A stretch of 11,369 bases of DNA, taken from NCBI GenBank assembly GCA_025464695.1, contig JAODNQ010000118.1, forward strand, positions 1 through 11,369, written 5' to 3'. Origin of the DNA: Frankiales bacterium. GTDB lineage: Bacteria; Actinomycetota; Actinomycetes; Mycobacteriales; SCTD01. A model generated the notes under the pieces. It searched no databases and was not told the DNA's origin. It worked only from the letters and a program-made list of their open reading frames with translations. Position numbers and translations under genes: made by a program. Shown piece by piece: positions 1 through 7,285 of the stretch (its first letter is position 1; every line of letters begins with the position of its first letter).

Positions 1-2
1 TG

Positions 3-689
3 CGCGGCGCCGACGTCGTCGCCAAGGCCGGTCTCGACCGGGACGATGCCCTGCTGCTGCTAGCCGACAAAGGCGGCCGCGTCGACGACCCCGACCAGGA
101 CGACCCGCTCGACCAGGCCGTCTGGCAGTCCAGCTCCGCCGACGAGCCCGCCTGGCCCAGCCCCTGGGGCCCCGGCCGTCCCGGCTGGCACGCCGAGTGC
201 ACCGCGATGGCGCTGTCGACCTACGGCCCCGCCCTCGACCTGCACGCCGGCGGCGCCGACCTGCGCTTCCCGCACCACGCGTTCGAGGCCGCGCAGGCCG
301 AGGCCGCGACCGGCGTCACCCCCTTCGCCCGGGCCTGGATGCACGTCGGGACCGTGCAGCTGAAGGGGGAGAAGATGGCGAAGTCGACGGGCAACCTCGT
401 GTTCGTGTCGGACCTCATCGCGCGCACGAGCGGCCCCGCGGTCCGGATGCTGCTGCTCGACCGCCGCTACGACGCCCCGTGGGACCACACCGACGCCGCC
501 CTGGACGCGGCGGCCGTGCGGCTGGACGAGCTGCACGCCGCGGCGGGGCAGCCCGGCAGCAGCGAGGCTGCCTCCCGCGAGGTGCTCACCGCGCTGGCGG
601 ACGACCTCGACGTGCCCCGGGCGCTGGAGGTCGCGCTGAGCGAGGGCGGGCAGGCCGCGCGCGACCTCGTGGCGGTGCTGGCGCTGTAG
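3..689 (+). CDS. mshC: MshC, mycothiol cysteine ligase (3' part)
   Basis: The 5' end is cut by the window; 228 codons and the stop are present. MshC is a cysteinyl-tRNA-synthetase-like ATP-dependent ligase that joins cysteine to GlcN-inositol, the third dedicated step of mycothiol synthesis in the cytoplasm. Visible features are the GRPGWHAECTAMAL block, whose Cys is a zinc ligand in the family, and the AGGADLRFPHHAFE block, with zinc-binding His and possible Glu. A KMSKS-type loop reads KMAKS (372-386), followed by STGNLVFVSDL. The ending soon after a short helical tail, without the long C-terminal anticodon-binding region of CysS, and the NLVFVS stretch favour MshC. A CysS paralogue is the alternative. 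The gene converges on the peptidase gene across a hairpin. Confidence 0.82.
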   Translation, partial: RGADVVAKAGLDRDDALLLLADKGGRVDDPDQDDPLDQAVWQSSSADEPAWPSPWGPGRPGWHAECTAMALSTYGPALDLHAGGADLRFPHHAFEAAQAEAATGVTPFARAWMHVGTVQLKGEKMAKSTGNLVFVSDLIARTSGPAVRMLLLDRRYDAPWDHTDAALDAAAVRLDELHAAAGQPGSSEAASREVLTALADDLDVPRALEVALSEGGQAARDLVAVLAL

Positions 690-694
690 GGACG

Positions 695-730
695 CCGACG
701 GCCGGCCCTCGGAGGAGGACCGGCCGTCGG
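695..730. terminator. Bidirectional hairpin terminator between mshC and S8 peptidase
   Basis: Bases 695-705 and 720-730 form a perfect 11-bp GC-rich stem. Inside the 14-nt loop, 707-710 can pair with 715-718. It lies 5 nt after the mshC stop and about 12 nt from the stop of the convergent peptidase gene, so it can serve both. There is no U-tract on either side, which is common for actinobacterial terminators. Termination itself is inferred from position and structure. Confidence 0.7.
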
Positions 731-741
731 GGTGCTGCGGC

Positions 742-2235
742 TTACTGAGCTGGCGTCGCGAGCAGCTTCTGCACGTCGAGCCGGCCGTTGGTCAGGACCT
801 TGCCGGACAGCGACTCAGTCGGAGCCGTGCGTGCCAGCAGTGCGCTGACGCGCTGCGCACCGGTGGCGGACGTATTTGCTGCCGCCTGCAGGGCCAGGGC
901 GGCGGTCACGTGGGGCGTGGCCATGGAGGTGCCGCTGTAGTAGCTGTAGCCACCGTTGTTCGCCGTCGTGGACAGGATGTCGACACCAGGCGCGCCGAGG
1001 TCGACCTCCGTCGCCCCGTAGTTGGAGAACCCCGCGAGCGCGCCGGTCTTGTCGATGGCTGCCACGCCGACGACGGCGTCGTAGTCGGTGCTCAGCCGGC
1101 TGTCGCCGTAGATGTTGTCGTTCGTCTCGTAGTCCGAGGGATAGCTGTCGCCCTTGTTGTTGTCGTCCCCGACGCCGTCGGCGCCACCGTTCCCGGCTGC
1201 CGCGACGAAGAGGATCCCTTCGCGGGCGCTACGAACGATGGCGTCGTGCAGGGCGGTCGAGTAGCCGCCCCCGCCCCAGGAGTTGTTGGTGGCAACGACG
1301 TTGACGCCGTGGTTCTTCTTGAGGTCCGTGAAGTAGTCGACGGCCTTGACGGCGTTGGCGAGGTCACCGCCGTTCGGGCCGAGGAACTTGGCGCTGATGA
1401 GCTTCACGCCCGTCGGTGCGAGTCCAACCACGCCCTTGCCGTCCGCGTTGGCCGCGATCGTGCCGGCGACGTGCGTGCCGTGGTTGTCGGAGGTGCCGGC
1501 GGGACCGCCGTCGTACACGGTGTTGTTGCGACCGGCGAAGTCCCAGCCGTCCGCGTCGTCGACGTAGCCGTAGCCGTCGTCGTCCTTGCGGTTGCCGGCG
1601 ATCTCGCCCGGGTTGCCCACCTTGCCGAGGAGGTCAGGGTGTGTCGTCTTGATGCCTTCGTCGATGACGCCCACGTAGACGGTGGGGCTAGCGCTCGACG
1701 CGCTGGTGACCGGCCAGACGGCGGCGGCCTGCGAGCCGAAGGCGCTGTCGGTCACCGACCCCGGGGTGCCCACGGCGCCCAGGCCCCAGAGGTGCCCCGC
1801 GACGTACTCCGGCTCGTTCAGAGGGGAGGGCGCGGTCGGGGTGGTCGGCGTGCTCGGGGCCGGCGCCGGCTTCCCGAACGCCCGGTAGACCCAGTTCGGC
1901 TCGGCGTACCGGACCGCGGGGTCGCTCTGCAGCGCGGCGACGGCCTGGCCGCGGTCCTTGCCGGCGGGCAGCCTCACCAGCTCCACCTCGGTCCGGTCCG
2001 CGCCGGCAGGGACGACCTGCTCCACGGGCGTAGCCGCCGCGCGGCCTCGGGCCCGCTGCTTGGCGGCCTCGCCGGCCCCGGCCACGTAGCCGACCAGGAG
2101 CTCGTCCGGCACGGCCTCGGCGGCGCTGTCGGACGCTCGGGAGGGCAGCGGCGCGGCAGCGGCGGACGTCGCCGCGACGGCGACGGCCGGAAGGCCGAGG
2201 GAGAGGGCGAGCAGGAGACGGAGCGGTCGGGACAC
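742..2235 (-). CDS. Secreted subtilisin-like serine peptidase (S8 family)
   Basis: 497 aa, GTG start with GGAGG four nt upstream. Residues 1-28 look like a Sec signal peptide (SRPLR basic head, Leu/Ala core, Ala-rich cleavage region). Residues about 43-118 form a propeptide-like domain ending in the S8-type motif YAEPNWVY. A Pro/Thr/Ser-rich linker at about 121-140 precedes the catalytic domain. The catalytic triad is visible as D192 (VIDEG), H252 (NHGTHVAG) and S437 (GTSMATPH), with oxyanion-hole N349 (AAGNG). Every expected residue is present, so an active, autoprocessed extracellular endopeptidase is likely. There is no C-terminal membrane helix, so this is not a mycosin-type anchored protease; it resembles thermitase/fervidolysin-like secreted enzymes. 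The substrate cannot be told. It ends convergently with mshC and diverges from miaB. Confidence 0.93.
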   Translation of the reverse strand: MSRPLRLLLALSLGLPAVAVAATSAAAAPLPSRASDSAAEAVPDELLVGYVAGAGEAAKQRARGRAAATPVEQVVPAGADRTEVELVRLPAGKDRGQAVAALQSDPAVRYAEPNWVYRAFGKPAPAPSTPTTPTAPSPLNEPEYVAGHLWGLGAVGTPGSVTDSAFGSQAAAVWPVTSASSASPTVYVGVIDEGIKTTHPDLLGKVGNPGEIAGNRKDDDGYGYVDDADGWDFAGRNNTVYDGGPAGTSDNHGTHVAGTIAANADGKGVVGLAPTGVKLISAKFLGPNGGDLANAVKAVDYFTDLKKNHGVNVVATNNSWGGGGYSTALHDAIVRSAREGILFVAAAGNGGADGVGDDNNKGDSYPSDYETNDNIYGDSRLSTDYDAVVGVAAIDKTGALAGFSNYGATEVDLGAPGVDILSTTANNGGYSYYSGTSMATPHVTAALALQAAANTSATGAQRVSALLARTAPTESLSGKVLTNGRLDVQKLLATPAQ

Positions 2236-2239
2236 GAGG

Positions 2240-2244
2240 CCTCC
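2240..2244 (-). promoter_or_regulatory. Ribosome binding site of the S8 peptidase
   Basis: On the minus strand GGAGG stands four nt before the GTG at 2235. It supports that start, which also gives an intact signal peptide. Confidence 0.65.
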
Positions 2245-2367
2245 GGGTTCGGGGGTGCGGCCCGTCCACCCTGTCTCGCCTCCACCTCCTGCGGTATCGC
2301 CCGTTGTGACCAGCCGTGGGTGGTTGCGGGCCGCGTCGTCCGCCGCTGTCGAACCGCAGCAGAGACC

Positions 2368-2373
2368 TAGGCT
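2368..2373 (+). promoter_or_regulatory. Putative -10 box (TAGGCT) for leaderless miaB
   Basis: TAGGCT fits the actinobacterial TANNNT -10 pattern and lies exactly 7 nt before the GTG at 2381, so transcription would begin at or next to the start codon. No Shine-Dalgarno is present in the 7-nt gap. No good -35 is visible. The same arrangement precedes miaA, dapF and, with one change, hflX. Confidence 0.55.
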
Positions 2374-2380
2374 GGCCCGC

Positions 2381-3835
2381 GTGAGCAGGACCTACGAGGT
2401 GCGCACCTACGGGTGCCAGATGAACGTCCACGACTCGGAGCGCATCAGCGGCCTGCTCGACGAGGCCGGCTACGTCCCGGCGCAGAGCGGCAGCACGCCC
2501 GACGTCGTCGTGTTCAACACCTGCGCGGTCCGCGAGAACGCCGACAACCGGCTCTACGGCAACCTCGGCCACCTCAAGCCGGTCAAGGACGCCCACCCGG
2601 GCATGCAGATCGCCGTCGGGGGGTGCCTCGCGCAGAAGGACCAGGCGACGATCGTGGCCAAGGCGCCGCACGTCGACGTCGTCTTCGGCACCCACAACGT
2701 CGGCTCGCTGCCGGTCCTGCTCGAGCGCGCCCGGGTCGAGCAACAGAGCCAGGTGGAGCTGCTGGAGTCGCTCGAGGTCTTCCCGAGCACGCTGCCCGCC
2801 CGCCGGGAGTCGACCTACAGCGCCTGGGTCAGCATCAGCGTGGGCTGCGACAACACCTGCACCTTCTGCATCGTCCCGAGCCTGCGCGGCAAGGAGGAGG
2901 ACCGCCGCCCGGGCGACGTCCTGCGCGAGGTCGAGGTGCTGGCCGCCCAGGGCGTGCTCGAGGTGACGCTGCTCGGCCAGAACGTCAACTCCTACGGCCG
3001 CTCGTTCGGCGACCGCGCCGCGTTCGGCAAGCTCCTGCGCGCGGTCGGCGCGGTCGACGGGATCGAGCGGGTCCGCTTCACCAGCCCCCACCCGCGCGAC
3101 TTCACCGACGACGTCGTCGACGCCATGGCCGAGACGGCCGCCGTCTGCCCCAGCCTGCACATGCCGCTGCAGTCGGGCTCGGACGCGGTGCTCAAGGCCA
3201 TGCGGCGCAGCTACCGCTCCGAGCGCTTCCTCGCCATCCTCGACCGCGTGCGTCAGGGCGTGCCCGACGCCGCCATCACCACCGACATCATCGTCGGGTT
3301 CCCGGGCGAGACCGAGGCCGACTTCGCCGAGACCCTGCGGGTCGTCGAGGCCAGCCGCTTCTCCGGGGCGTTCACCTTCCAGTACTCGCCCCGCCCGGGG
3401 ACGCCGGCCGCCTCCTACGGCGAGCAGGTGCCGAAGGCGGTCGTGCAGGAGCGGTACGAGCGGCTGGTCGCCCTGCAGGACCGGATCACCGCGGAGGGCA
3501 ACGCCGAGCAGGTCGGCCGCACCGTCGAGGTGCTCGTGGGCGAGGGCGGCAAGAAGGACGCGCCCGGACGCCTGACCGGCCGGGCCCGCGACAGCCGGCT
3601 GGTCCACCTGGCGGCAGCCTCAGGGGTCCGGCCGGGCGACGTCGTCGAGACCGTCGTGAGCAAGGGCGGGCCGCACTACCTGGTGGCCGACGGCGCCCTG
3701 CTGTCCCACCGCCGGACGACGGCGGGCGACGCCTGGGAGGCCCGGACGACCACCCGCACCCCCGGAGTGGCGCTGGGGATGCCGAGCATCGGTGTGCCGG
3801 CCCAGGCGGCCGCCCCTGCGACCGTCTGCGGCTAG
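2381..3835 (+). CDS. miaB: MiaB, tRNA-2-methylthio-N6-dimethylallyladenosine synthase
   Basis: 484 aa radical-SAM methylthiotransferase that adds the 2-methylthio group to i6A37 of tRNAs reading UNN codons, downstream of MiaA. The N-terminal MTTase domain binds the auxiliary cluster through C12 (YGCQMN), C48 (NTCAVRENA) and C82 (GGCLAQ). The radical-SAM cluster is C156-x3-C160-x2-C163 ([17 protein letters not shown]). The region SPHPRDF to [10 protein letters not shown] is typical of the family, and a TRAM RNA-binding domain covers about 373-440. Residues 441-484 are a low-complexity tail. I chose GTG 2381 because the protein then begins [14 protein letters not shown], as in relatives. An upstream in-frame start at 2255 would add 42 unlike residues reaching into the divergent promoter region. 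Confidence 0.96.
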   Translation: MSRTYEVRTYGCQMNVHDSERISGLLDEAGYVPAQSGSTPDVVVFNTCAVRENADNRLYGNLGHLKPVKDAHPGMQIAVGGCLAQKDQATIVAKAPHVDVVFGTHNVGSLPVLLERARVEQQSQVELLESLEVFPSTLPARRESTYSAWVSISVGCDNTCTFCIVPSLRGKEEDRRPGDVLREVEVLAAQGVLEVTLLGQNVNSYGRSFGDRAAFGKLLRAVGAVDGIERVRFTSPHPRDFTDDVVDAMAETAAVCPSLHMPLQSGSDAVLKAMRRSYRSERFLAILDRVRQGVPDAAITTDIIVGFPGETEADFAETLRVVEASRFSGAFTFQYSPRPGTPAASYGEQVPKAVVQERYERLVALQDRITAEGNAEQVGRTVEVLVGEGGKKDAPGRLTGRARDSRLVHLAAASGVRPGDVVETVVSKGGPHYLVADGALLSHRRTTAGDAWEARTTTRTPGVALGMPSIGVPAQAAAPATVCG

Positions 3836-3852
3836 GGCCCCGCGCACGTCGT

Positions 3853-3914
3853 TGATCAACGGACGCTGACGCAGCGTTCTGCGGCGAGTCCGCTGCCAGA
3901 GATTCCGTTGATCA
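3853..3914. repeat. Palindromic repeat element A, upstream of the DUF559 gene
   Basis: A 62-bp element with an 11-bp perfect inverted repeat at its ends (3853-3863 with 3904-3914; TGATCAACGGA). A second 6-bp pairing lies inside it (3871-3876 with 3891-3896; GCAGCG/CGCTGC). It begins 17 nt after the miaB stop, so it may act as the miaB terminator. It has the same length as element B at 4953-5014 and aligns to it without gaps at 47 of 62 positions by my hand count. It is therefore a related copy, with a less complete inner stem. GTTGATCAAC at 3851-3860 is itself a palindrome. Confidence 0.8.
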
Positions 3915-4004
3915 TGCAGGCGGGGCTGTCCACACCTGCCACGGTCACCCACAGGTGCCGGCACGCGGGTCCCGACCAGGGCGCGAAGGGCATGTCCTGC
4001 CTGG

Positions 4005-4955
4005 GTGCGCACCTCCACCTCGTCGCGGCTCGCCCCTCTCGTCGCGTCCGGCGTCGTGACCCGGCAGCAGCTCCTCGCGGCGGGAGCAGACCGGACGCTG
4101 TTCGACCGCGAGGTCCGGGCTGGACGCTGGACGCGGCCGTTCCCGGGCGTGGCACTGACCGCGCCGTCCCCGACGCAGGTGCAGCTGGCACGGGCGGGGC
4201 TGGCCGCGGCCGGGCCGGGCGCAGCGATCACCGGACTGACGGCCTGTCGGCTGCACCGCCTGCGGGACGTGCCCGAGGGCGGCCCCGTGGACCTGCTCGT
4301 CCCGGTCCGGCAGCGGCTGCAGGTGCCGGACGGCGTCCGGCTCCGGCGCACGCAGCACGACGTCGTCGTCGAGCGGTGGGACGACCTGCGCCTGGTCGGC
4401 CCCGACCAGGCCGTGACCGATGCCGCGCTGCGGCTCCCGGGACGGCGGGACGTGCGGGCTCTGGTGCTAGCCGCGGTCGCCGACGGGCGGGTCGCCCTCC
4501 CGCGCCTGCAGGCGCTGCTCGACTGCGCGCCGCAGCGAGGCAGCGGGCACCTCCGCCACGCCCTCGTCGACGCCCAGCGGGGTGCCGTGTCCGCGCCCGA
4601 GGCCGAGGTGGTCGACCTGCTGCTGCCCGTCGCGCGGCGTCTGCGGCTCGAGCTCCTGGTCAACGCCGACGTCCTGCTCGACGGGCGACTGGTCGGCCGG
4701 GTCGACGCGCTCCTCCCGGCTCTCGGCCTGGGGGTCGAGGTCGACAGCGTGCGGCACCACGGTTCCGGCGCCGACCTCGAGGCGACGCTCCGCAGGCACG
4801 AGCGCTTCGCCGCCGTCGGGCTGCGGCTCCTGCACGTGACGCCGTGGTCCGTGCGCACCACCCCGCACGACGTCGTCGCCCGGGTGCGGGCTGCGATCGG
4901 GCAGCCGGTCCTGCTGCTGCCCGGCGTGGAGGTCCGCCCTCGCCGCACCCCATGA
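4005..4955 (+). CDS. AbiEi-like HTH / DUF559 nuclease-fold protein
   Basis: 316 aa, GTG start without a convincing ribosome binding site. Residues about 10-52 resemble the winged-helix N-terminus of AbiEi-family antitoxins (VASGVVTRQQLLAAGADRT, then a WTRPFPGVAL strand). The middle region (about 60-190) resembles the rest of that family. The C-terminal region (about 195-300) resembles DUF559, a Vsr/PD-(D/E)xK nuclease fold: E199 or E201, D234 (GRVDAL), then E245-x-D247 (VEVDSVRHH) and HVTPWSV. The motif ends E-x-D, not E-x-K, so catalysis is uncertain. Such genes are common and scattered in actinobacteria, and their function is not known to me. No AbiEii toxin partner is adjacent, so this is an orphan. 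Its stop codon lies inside palindromic element B, and element A stands about 90 nt upstream. Confidence 0.8.
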   Translation: MRTSTSSRLAPLVASGVVTRQQLLAAGADRTLFDREVRAGRWTRPFPGVALTAPSPTQVQLARAGLAAAGPGAAITGLTACRLHRLRDVPEGGPVDLLVPVRQRLQVPDGVRLRRTQHDVVVERWDDLRLVGPDQAVTDAALRLPGRRDVRALVLAAVADGRVALPRLQALLDCAPQRGSGHLRHALVDAQRGAVSAPEAEVVDLLLPVARRLRLELLVNADVLLDGRLVGRVDALLPALGLGVEVDSVRHHGSGADLEATLRRHERFAAVGLRLLHVTPWSVRTTPHDVVARVRAAIGQPVLLLPGVEVRPRRTP

Positions 4956-5017
4956 TCAACGGAAGCAGAGGCAGCGTCCGGAGGAGCAGACGCTGCCTCT
5001 GGTTCCGTTGATCATGG
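4950..5017. repeat. Palindromic repeat element B; likely bidirectional terminator
   Basis: A long inverted repeat: 15 bp perfect (4950-4964 with 5003-5017), one G-G mismatch, then 13 bp perfect (4966-4978 with 4989-5001) around a 10-nt loop. The left arm contains the TGA stop of the DUF559 gene (4953-4955). The right arm ends about 14 nt from the stop of the convergent cold-shock gene, so it can terminate both. The 14-mer CATGATCAACGGAA occurs here in both arms and once more, inverted, at 3903-3916 in element A. The core 4953-5014 is the homologue of element A. Confidence 0.85.
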
Positions 5018-5030
5018 AACGGGAGGCCTC

Positions 5031-5957
5031 CTAGAGCCGCTCGACCTTGTCGGCCTGCGGTCCGCGGTCGCTCTGCCGCACCCCGAACCGCACCCGCTCG
5101 CCGGCCTCCAGCGCGTCCGCGCCCTCGAGCACCGACACGTGGACGAACAGGTCCGGGCCGCCGTCGTCGGGCGTGACGAAGCCGAAGCCGCGCTCGGCGT
5201 CGTACCGGGCCACCACGCCCTCGCCGCCGCGCGACGACGACACGGGAGCCGGGCCGGGCGCACCGCCGGAGGGGACGGCGTCGGCGCCCTCGCTCACCAG
5301 CGAGACGTCGCGGGCCTGCGGGCCGCGGTCGCCCTGCGCGACGTCGAACGCGACGCGGTCGCCGGGGGCCAGGTAGGCCAGGCCCTCGACGAGGGCGTTC
5401 GCGTGGACGAAGACGTCAGGACCGCCGGCGTCGGGGGCGATGAAGCCGAAGCCCTTGCCGTCCTCGTACCAGGTGACCGTGCCGTCGGCGCCGTCGCCGG
5501 CGACCACCGGGGCCATGCCGAGCGGGAGGACGTGGGTGGCCTGCGGGCCCTTCTCGCCGGGCTCGACGAGGAAGGCGACCCGCTGGCCGGCGGCGAGCAC
5601 CCCGCCGGTCACCAGCGCGCTGCTGTGGACGAAGACGTCGGTGCCGCCGCCCTCGGGGGTGGCGAAGCCGTAGCCCTTGCCGGGCTCGTACCAGGTGACG
5701 GTGGCGAGCACGCCGAGCGGCGCGTCGGGGGCGACGTCGCCGACGATCCGGACCTCGAGGGCCTGTGGCCCGCGGGGGCCCTCGCCCACCTCGAAGTCGA
5801 CGGCCTGGCCCTCCTTGAGGACGCGCGGGCCGCCGTCGGTCAGCACCTCGGAGGCGTGCACGAACACGTCGGGGCTCTCGACGCCGTCCACGATCTCGGG
5901 CGCCAGGAAGCCGAAGCCCTTGGCGGTGTCGAACCAGCGGACGGTTCCGTGCGGCAC
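5031..5957 (-). CDS. Protein of four tandem cold-shock domains
   Basis: 308 aa, GTG start with GGAG seven nt upstream. Four complete cold-shock domains (single-stranded nucleic acid-binding OB folds) lie at about 3-71, 83-146, 157-220 and 246-307. Each has the RNP1-like motif (KGFGF 13-17, KGYGF 94-98, KGFGF 168-172, RGFGF 256-260), the RNP2-like motif (VFVH 31-34, 108-111, 182-185; LFVH 270-273) and a GPQA ending. A Gly/Ala/Pro/Ser-rich linker (about 222-245) separates domains 3 and 4. Domain 4 lacks the usual Trp (RYD instead of WF or WY) and has Arg in RNP1. None of the four has the aromatic that normally follows VFVH. No signal peptide or membrane segment is seen. Standard bacterial Csp proteins are single domains of about 67 aa. 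A cytoplasmic RNA or ssDNA chaperone is inferred. Confidence 0.93.
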   Translation of the reverse strand: MPHGTVRWFDTAKGFGFLAPEIVDGVESPDVFVHASEVLTDGGPRVLKEGQAVDFEVGEGPRGPQALEVRIVGDVAPDAPLGVLATVTWYEPGKGYGFATPEGGGTDVFVHSSALVTGGVLAAGQRVAFLVEPGEKGPQATHVLPLGMAPVVAGDGADGTVTWYEDGKGFGFIAPDAGGPDVFVHANALVEGLAYLAPGDRVAFDVAQGDRGPQARDVSLVSEGADAVPSGGAPGPAPVSSSRGGEGVVARYDAERGFGFVTPDDGGPDLFVHVSVLEGADALEAGERVRFGVRQSDRGPQADKVERL

Positions 5958-5964
5958 GGTGGTG

Positions 5965-5968
5965 CTCC
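5965..5968 (-). promoter_or_regulatory. Ribosome binding site of the cold-shock-domain gene
   Basis: Minus-strand GGAG lies seven nt before the GTG at 5957. The start also gives a protein beginning directly with the first cold-shock domain. The divergent region 5958-6148 must hold promoters for both neighbours, but I see no convincing -35/-10 pair in it. Confidence 0.6.
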
Positions 5969-6135
5969 AGACGATGGGGTGGCGGACCTCCAGTGTCGCC
6001 GACCGGGTGCAACGCCCGGAGTGATCCGGCTCACCGCTAGCCAGGTGCTTGCAGGTGTTAGCGGCGGGCAGGGGTCTGAGTGCGCCCCCGGAGGACTCCG
6101 AGGCGCTCCCTCCGCGAGCTCACACTCGTGACGAC

Positions 6136-6141
6136 GAGAGG
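6136..6141 (+). promoter_or_regulatory. Ribosome binding site of the collagen-like gene
   Basis: GAGAGG lies seven nt before the GTG at 6149. The in-frame GTGs at 6080 and 6128 have no such site, so this decides the start. Confidence 0.55.
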
Positions 6142-6148
6142 CACCCCC

Positions 6149-7228
6149 GTGGCCCAGAGCCCCAAGAGCCCGCAGCGCCCCACCCCGGCTGTCCTGGCGA
6201 CGTCCACCCCTGTGGTCGAGGCCGTGGTGACCGAGACCGTCACCGACACCGTCGTGCTCGACCTGACCGGTCCCGCCGGCGACCGCGGCCCGAAGGGCCC
6301 GACCGGTCCGGCCGGCCAGCCGGGAGAGCGCGGTGACAAGGGCCCGCAGGGCCCGGTCGGCCTCGTCGGCGAGCGCGGCGACAAGGGCCCGACCGGCGAG
6401 CGCGGCGCTCCCGGCGAGGTCGGCGACAAGGGCGCGAAGGGCCTCGAGGGCGCGACCGGCCCGCAGGGCGAGAAGGGCCTCCCCGGCTCCACCGGCCTGA
6501 CCGGCGAGCAGGGCGACAAGGGCCCGCAGGGCCTCGTCGGCGCCAAGGGCGAGCAGGGCGCGCGCGGCCTGGCCGGCGAGCAGGGCGAGAAGGGCGCTCC
6601 CGGCGCGAAGGGCCTGGCTGGCGAGCAGGGTGAGCAGGGCGAGCGCGGTGCGCGCGGCCTCGTGGGCGTCATCGGCGAGCGCGGGCTGCAGGGCGAGCAG
6701 GGCCTGCGCGGCGAGCAGGGCGTCAAGGGCCTGCCCGGCGCCCAGGGTGCCGTCGGCCCCGTCGGCGCGCAGGGTCCGCAGGGCCTGACCGGTGGCACCG
6801 GTCAGCGCGGCGTCATCGGCCTCACCGGGGAGCAGGGCCCGCAGGGCCTCCAGGGCCTGCAGGGCGAGCAGGGTCCGACCGGCGTCGTCGGGATCCCCGG
6901 CTTCCAGGGCGAGCAGGGCGCGCAGGGTCCCGCCGGCCCGGCCGGCCCCGTGGGTCTGCCCGGCGTCCAGGGCGTCCAGGGCGCGAGCGGCCCGGCGTGG
7001 CTCTACCAGCCGACCCCGGCCCAGCTGGTCGGCCTCCTCGCGGACGCGGCCAAGGACGTCAGCGTCCGCACGCTGGTCGACCCCCGCGTGGGTGCCCGCT
7101 ACGTGGGCGGCGTCGCCTCGCGCGTCGTCAAGCTGACCGGCGGCCTCGTGCTGCGCGCCGTCCTCACCACCGACGCGCCCGTCCCGGCCCCCGTCGAGCT
7201 GCCCGCGAACGTGCGCAAGATCAGCTAG
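6149..7228 (+). CDS. Collagen-like protein with 81 Gly-X-Y triplets
   Basis: 359 aa from the GTG at 6149. Residues 1-40 are a Pro/Thr/Val-rich head. Residues 41-283 are 81 consecutive Gly-X-Y triplets without a single break, rich in GEQ, GEK, GER, GDK and GPQ, which would give a charged triple helix needing no hydroxyproline. Residues 284-359 form a non-repetitive tail (from AWLYQPTPAQLVGLL to PANVRKIS) that I do not recognise; it might be a trimerisation or attachment domain. There is no signal peptide, membrane helix or LPXTG-type sorting signal, so the location is unclear. Extended starts at 6128 or 6080 add basic residues but no hydrophobic core. It diverges from the cold-shock gene and ends at a strong hairpin. 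Bacterial collagen-like proteins are usually surface or spore-coat proteins; the role here is unknown. Confidence 0.88.
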   Translation: MAQSPKSPQRPTPAVLATSTPVVEAVVTETVTDTVVLDLTGPAGDRGPKGPTGPAGQPGERGDKGPQGPVGLVGERGDKGPTGERGAPGEVGDKGAKGLEGATGPQGEKGLPGSTGLTGEQGDKGPQGLVGAKGEQGARGLAGEQGEKGAPGAKGLAGEQGEQGERGARGLVGVIGERGLQGEQGLRGEQGVKGLPGAQGAVGPVGAQGPQGLTGGTGQRGVIGLTGEQGPQGLQGLQGEQGPTGVVGIPGFQGEQGAQGPAGPAGPVGLPGVQGVQGASGPAWLYQPTPAQLVGLLADAAKDVSVRTLVDPRVGARYVGGVASRVVKLTGGLVLRAVLTTDAPVPAPVELPANVRKIS

Positions 7229-7244
7229 TCCTCCTCTCACGCGC

Positions 7245-7277
7245 ACGGGCCCCGACCAGCACCCGGTCGGGGCCCGT
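7245..7277 (+). terminator. Hairpin terminator of the collagen-like gene
   Basis: A perfect 13-bp stem (7245-7257 with 7265-7277) and a 7-nt loop start 16 nt after the collagen-like stop. There is no U-tract. The structure ends 8 nt before the proposed miaA -10 box, so it would insulate miaA from read-through. Confidence 0.8.
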
Positions 7278-7285
7278 CCGCGTCC

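Noticed and set aside
910..2370. Long plus-strand open frame opposite the S8 peptidase
   Set aside because: Val/Gly/Arg-rich translation with no motifs, opposite a gene with a full signal peptide and catalytic triad. A high-GC shadow frame.
2255..2380. Extended N-terminus for MiaB
   Set aside because: The extra 42 residues are unlike MiaB and cover the divergent promoter region; GTG 2381 gives the family N-terminus and the -10 spacing.
1688..3607. 639-codon minus-strand open frame across miaB and the peptidase
   Set aside because: It spans two well-supported genes and its product resembles no family; long antisense frames are expected at this GC content.
3933..3957. CACCTG/CAGGTG inverted repeat upstream of the DUF559 gene as an operator
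   Set aside because: Only 6 bp with a wide gap, which is expected by chance in this GC-rich sequence.
4005..4955. AbiE toxin-antitoxin system
   Set aside because: The N-terminus is AbiEi-like, but no AbiEii nucleotidyltransferase gene lies on either side.
3853..5014. CRISPR array or insertion sequence
   Set aside because: Only two copies of the palindromic element, more than 1 kb apart, with no spacers, no transposase and no target-site duplication that I can see.
6326..6388. RGD tripeptides in the collagen-like protein as integrin-binding sites
   Set aside because: GERGDKG occurs twice, but it follows naturally from charged Gly-X-Y composition and no host-associated context is visible.
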